Shown: in pieces, positions 5,504 to 8,088 of the stretch
How positions within the stretch are numbered: the stretch's first letter is position 1
How the letters are laid out: the number at the start of each line of letters is the position of its first letter
Assembly: GCA_017940705.1 (NCBI GenBank)
Contig: JAGAYB010000056.1
Coordinates: forward strand, 1 to 8,088
Length of the DNA stretch: 8,088 nucleotides
Origin: Selenomonas sp.
Lineage (GTDB): Bacteria > Bacillota_C > Negativicutes > Selenomonadales > Selenomonadaceae
Direction of reading: 5' to 3'
Notes under the pieces: generated by a model
Told to the model about the DNA's origin: nothing
Database searches by the model: none
Seen by the model: the letters and a program-made list of their open reading frames with translations, nothing else
Program-made: the position numbers and the translations under genes

Positions 5504-6130
5504 ATGTTTAAATTCAAAAAGAAAGACAGTGAGTTCTTTGACCTGTTCGTGGATAGTGCCAGATATTTTTATAAGGGCGCACTGATGATGGACGAGGTCA
5601 TGCTCGATTATGGCAAGGCCACGGATAAGGTAAAGGAAATCATGGATTTGGAGCATGAAGCCGACAGGATTAACGATGCGATTATCGATAAGCTCAACAT
5701 GACCTTTATCACTCCCATTGACCGGGAAGATATCTATGCACTGGCTAACGGCCTTGACGATGGCGTGGATTACCTGCAAGGGACGTTGCAGCGCATTGTT
5801 ATGTATCGTACAGGCAAGGCTATGAACGGGGCAGTATCCCTGACCAAGCTGCTGATTGAAGCTACGGAAGAAATCATTCGCGCTTTCTCCTTGCTGAAGG
5901 ACATTCGCAAAAATCAGGCGCAGATACTCGATGCCACTCATAAAATCGCTCAGCTGGAGAGTGAAGGCGACAGGGTGTACCGTCATGAGGTTGCTTATCT
6001 GTTTGAAAAGGAAAAAGATCCCATTGAGCTGATCAAATGGAAGGATATATTGGAAAAGTTGGAAGACACACTGGATCATTGTGAGAAGATATCTGACATG
6101 ATTCGAGGAGTGGTAATGAAGTATGCATGA
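5504..6130 (+). CDS. DUF47 / PhoU-like phosphate transport accessory protein
   Basis: This soluble 208-residue all-helical protein belongs to the DUF47 family (PhoU-like, often named Pit accessory protein). Such proteins are almost always encoded just before a PiT permease and are thought to modulate it. Acidic helical blocks resembling the PhoU metal-cluster motifs are visible: LEHEADRINDAI (49-60), TPIDREDIYALANGLDD (70-86) and LESEGDRVYRHEV (151-163), with LEDTLDHCEKISD near the C-terminus. I start at ATG 5504 (MFKFKKKDSEFFDLF) because GGGAGGA (5486-5492) lies 11 nt upstream and the length then matches the family; the open frame from 5423 would begin inside the promoter. The stop overlaps the PiT start by 8 nt, so the two are co-translated. 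The biochemical role of the family is inferred, not shown here. Confidence 0.92.
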   Translation: MFKFKKKDSEFFDLFVDSARYFYKGALMMDEVMLDYGKATDKVKEIMDLEHEADRINDAIIDKLNMTFITPIDREDIYALANGLDDGVDYLQGTLQRIVMYRTGKAMNGAVSLTKLLIEATEEIIRAFSLLKDIRKNQAQILDATHKIAQLESEGDRVYRHEVAYLFEKEKDPIELIKWKDILEKLEDTLDHCEKISDMIRGVVMKYA

Positions 6131-7118
6131 GTTACAGCTGTTAATATTTACCGTCATTGCGCTGGCGCTGCTCTTTGACTTCATCAATGGCTTTCACGAT
6201 ACGGCTAATGCCATAGCTACGGCGGTTTCTACCCGTGCTATTCATCCCAGCTATGCCATTATGATGGCGGCGGTTTTGAACTTTTTGGGCGCCATGTACA
6301 GCACGGGTGTTGCCAAGACCATCGGCGCGGATATCGTCAGTTCCGCCCAAATGGTTGATGAGCATGTGCTGATTGCGGCTTTGGCCGGTTCAATTATCTG
6401 GAACATCCTGACATGGTGGTTTGCAGTGCCGTCAAGTTCCTCCCATGCTCTGGTCGGCGGTATCATCGGAGCCGTTATGGTATCGGTGGGGGAGCAGGGG
6501 CTTAATTTCTGGGGCATAGGCAAGATTGTCATCTCACTTATTGGCTCACCAATTTTGGCTATCTGTACGGGCTGTATTGTCATGCTGCTGCTGTTCCGCA
6601 TATTCGGCGGTTTCAGTCCTTCGGCTGTCAACCACAAGTTCAAGAAGATGCAGATTCTCTCAGCAGCTATGATGGCCTTTTCCCATGGCTCCAATGATGC
6701 CCAGAAGTCAATGGGTATCATCACGCTGGCACTGCTGGCCGGTGGTTACATCGGTGCCTTTGAGGTTCCGACCTATGTCAAGGTCCTCTGTGCGACGGCT
6801 ATGGCGCTGGGGACGGCTATGGGCGGACGCCGGATCATCAAGACAATTGGCGGCAAGATTTTTAAGCTGGAACCTATTTCCGGCTTTGCGGCAGACTTAA
6901 ATTCATCAATAGTCATCTTTGGCGCTACGTTGCTGCACCTGCCGGTCAGTACCACGCATGTGGTGTCCGGCTCCATTATGGGCGTAGGAACGGCCAAGCG
7001 TCTCAATGCGGTACGCTGGGGTGTGGCTCAGCAGATGGTTATGGCCTGGGTGCTGACAATTCCCTGTACGGCACTGATGGGGGCAGGTATTTATAAACTT
7101 GTCTGCTTGTTTATGTAA
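6123..7118 (+). CDS. pit: PiT-family low-affinity inorganic phosphate transporter
   Basis: This 331-residue membrane protein takes up inorganic phosphate (as metal-phosphate in bacterial Pit) driven by an ion gradient. The two inverted PiT signature repeats are present: GFHDTANAIATAVSTRA (23-39) and AFSHGSNDAQKSMG (185-198). The paired SSSSHALVGGIIGA (104-117) and PVSTTHVVSGSIMG (275-288) segments mark the internal duplication. Hydrophobic helices run throughout; the length fits the short bacterial PiT type rather than the roughly 500-residue E. coli PitA. The ATG at 6123 lies within the last codons of the DUF47 gene (ATGCATGA, 8-nt overlap), with GAGGAG 12 nt upstream, which indicates translational coupling. 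A terminator follows about 35 nt after the stop. The coupling ion cannot be told from sequence. Confidence 0.96.
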   Translation: MHELQLLIFTVIALALLFDFINGFHDTANAIATAVSTRAIHPSYAIMMAAVLNFLGAMYSTGVAKTIGADIVSSAQMVDEHVLIAALAGSIIWNILTWWFAVPSSSSHALVGGIIGAVMVSVGEQGLNFWGIGKIVISLIGSPILAICTGCIVMLLLFRIFGGFSPSAVNHKFKKMQILSAAMMAFSHGSNDAQKSMGIITLALLAGGYIGAFEVPTYVKVLCATAMALGTAMGGRRIIKTIGGKIFKLEPISGFAADLNSSIVIFGATLLHLPVSTTHVVSGSIMGVGTAKRLNAVRWGVAQQMVMAWVLTIPCTALMGAGIYKLVCLFM

Positions 7119-7153
7119 ACGCAAAATTTTCAAACAATTTTATGGCAAAATCG

Positions 7154-7194
7154 AGGCTCAAGTGTTACAATAGTAGTAATACTTGAGTCTTTTT
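7154..7194 (+). terminator. Intrinsic terminator after pit
   Basis: AGGCTCAAGTGTTAC (7154-7168) pairs with GTAATACTTGAGTCT (7176-7190), 15 bp including two G-U pairs, with a 7-nt loop and a run of five T (7190-7194). It ends the phosphate operon. The 3' arm is shared with a second hairpin (7185-7206), so it may also act as a conditional terminator for the next gene. Confidence 0.85.
7163..7171 (+). promoter_or_regulatory. Possible extended -10 promoter for the nucleoside kinase gene
   Basis: TGTTACAAT fits the extended -10 pattern TGnTAnAAT. The -35 region 17 bp upstream (TGGCAA, 7143-7148) is poor. It lies inside the 5' arm and loop of the pit terminator, and would start RNA near 7178. No better promoter is visible before the kinase gene, which otherwise would depend on read-through. 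Confidence 0.4.
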
Positions 7195-7206
7195 GTGCAA
7201 AGACTC
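7185..7206 (+). repeat. Alternative hairpin overlapping the pit terminator
   Basis: GAGTCTTT (7185-7192) pairs perfectly with AAAGACTC (7199-7206) around a 6-nt loop, ending 6 nt before the AAGGAGG ribosome binding site (7213-7219) of the nucleoside kinase. It uses the terminator's 3' arm and T-run, so the two structures exclude each other. In RNA begun near 7178 it would be a 5'-end stem instead. Confidence 0.5.
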
Positions 7207-7228
7207 CAATATAAGGAGGTGTCCGGCC

Positions 7229-8088
7229 ATGGGGAAAATGGTTGAATTAAAGGAATTAGCTCAGGCAGCACAAGGAAAGTACAGCAGCGAAATAGTTGCC
7301 GGTCTGGTCAACAACGAAATCCGGGATTTGCAAAGCGAAATAGATTCGGATAGCGTCATTTCCTTTATCGAGTTGAACAGTTCCTGGGGCTGGCGTATTT
7401 ATCGCCGTACCCTGCTTTTTATCATGTTCACCGCAGTTCATGAATTGTACCCTTCGGCGGAAGTGGTGGTGCAGTTCAGCGCCAATAAGGGGCTGTTTTG
7501 CGAGCTGCAGCAGTTTAACGGCGGGCTGAACGAATATGAGCTGAGACGTATTGAAGCGCGTATGCGTGAGATAGTCAGTGAGGATTTGCCCATTGTTAAA
7601 ATGAAGATGGGCAAAGACCAGGCGGTACAGATTTTCAAAAAAAGCCGGCAGATAGAAAAGGCTAATCTGGTGGCATCCTTGAAGATGGACAAGGTCAGCC
7701 TGTATCAATGCGGCGACTTTTACGATTATCTCTATGGTGTGATGATAGGCCATACGGGCAGTATGGAGCGCTTTGCCATGGATTTTGAGGCCGGCGGCAT
7801 TCTGCTGCGGATTCCCGATATGGATACGGGGGGACAGGTACGGGAGCGGCTGCCCCAGCCAAAGCTCAGCCAGATACTGGCAGAGTCGAAGGAATGGGCG
7901 GCGGCGCTCAGGTGCAATTTTGTGCCTGATCTGAACAGGATTAACCGCCATGGGGAAATCAGTGAACTCATCCGGGTATCAGAGGCTTTGCAGGAAAAGC
8001 GCATTTCCCAGATTGCCGACCATATTGCCGAAAAAAAAGGTTATTTACGCCTGATTTTGATTGCGGGCCCATCATCCTCGGGCAAGAC
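7229..8088 (+). CDS. TGS-type nucleoside (uridine) kinase, N-terminal part (3' end outside window)
   Basis: The frame stays open from ATG 7229 to the window edge, 286 codons plus 2 nt; the family is usually about 550 residues. AAGGAGG lies 9 nt upstream. Residues 5-65 resemble a TGS domain (VELKELAQAAQGKYSSEIVA, then GLVNNEIRDLQ). Residues 66-195 resemble the second additional domain of threonyl-tRNA synthetase, with VVQFSANKGLFCEL, the segment LRRIEARMREIVSEDLPI (105-122) and CGDFYDYLYGVMIGHTGSM (161-179). The sequence ends in a Walker A loop, LILIAGPSSSGK (275-286), where the uridine kinase/phosphoribulokinase-like P-loop domain begins. Members are annotated as nucleoside or uridine kinases and would phosphorylate a nucleoside with ATP (or GTP) in the cytoplasm. 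The rest of the kinase domain cannot be seen, so the substrate is inferred from the family. Confidence 0.87.
   Translation, partial: MGKMVELKELAQAAQGKYSSEIVAGLVNNEIRDLQSEIDSDSVISFIELNSSWGWRIYRRTLLFIMFTAVHELYPSAEVVVQFSANKGLFCELQQFNGGLNEYELRRIEARMREIVSEDLPIVKMKMGKDQAVQIFKKSRQIEKANLVASLKMDKVSLYQCGDFYDYLYGVMIGHTGSMERFAMDFEAGGILLRIPDMDTGGQVRERLPQPKLSQILAESKEWAAALRCNFVPDLNRINRHGEISELIRVSEALQEKRISQIADHIAEKKGYLRLILIAGPSSSGK

Noticed and set aside
5384..6187. Minus-strand frame of 267 codons opposite the DUF47 gene
   Set aside because: Antisense shadow of a well-supported family gene; it also crosses the promoter and terminator.
7256..7951. A 231-codon minus-strand frame opposite the nucleoside kinase
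   Set aside because: The plus strand encodes a recognisable TGS/ThrRS-like protein with a strong ribosome binding site; the minus frame has neither family features nor a good start signal.
1..8088. Search by eye for mobile elements, CRISPR arrays, defence or toxin systems, tRNA and rRNA
   Set aside because: No transposase, integrase, regular repeat array, cloverleaf or rRNA sequence was seen; all sizeable gene space is taken by housekeeping families.

Overview
The window looks like core chromosome of a low-to-moderate GC Firmicute. AGGGGG/AAGGAGG ribosome binding sites, sigma-A-type promoters, an aspartokinase with an internal start, and a nucleoside kinase carrying a ThrRS-like N-terminus all point that way. 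Coding GC near 50 percent and the overall protein character make a Negativicute (Selenomonas/Megasphaera type) my best guess, but this rests on general recognition and not on a search. I see no insertion sequences, phage genes, tRNAs, rRNAs, CRISPR arrays or signs of recent transfer.

Layout. The left part (1-2365) is read leftwards: the first 27 codons of class II fructose-bisphosphate aldolase (fba, running out of the window), an RluA/RluD-family pseudouridine synthase, and a uracil permease (uraA) that overlaps the synthase gene by 4 nt (ATGA). A promoter of about 321 bp of AT-rich divergent spacer drives uraA left and aspartokinase right. The rest is read rightwards: lysC (with a nested beta-subunit start), terminator; a class I aspartate/aromatic-type aminotransferase, terminator; a two-gene phosphate uptake operon (DUF47/PhoU-like accessory protein plus PiT permease, 8-nt overlap), terminator; and the first 286 codons of a TGS-type nucleoside (uridine) kinase, cut off inside its Walker A loop.

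How the genes fit together. lysC commits aspartate to the lysine/threonine/methionine/diaminopimelate branch, and the aminotransferase next to it keeps the residues that bind a dicarboxylic substrate, so it may supply that aspartate or carry out a related transamination. They are separate transcription units with similar promoters (TAGACA, 17 bp, TATAAT or TATGAT). The uracil permease, the uridine-modifying pseudouridine synthase and the distant nucleoside kinase share a pyrimidine theme. The DUF47-PiT pair is the standard low-affinity phosphate system.

I did not find a clearly new biological system. The points most worth checking are regulatory: the internal translation start in lysC, overlapping alternative hairpins plus a promoter-like site just before the nucleoside kinase, the GTTCAA inverted repeat at the presumed fba transcript start, and the absence of a lysine riboswitch or PyrR attenuator where one might be expected.
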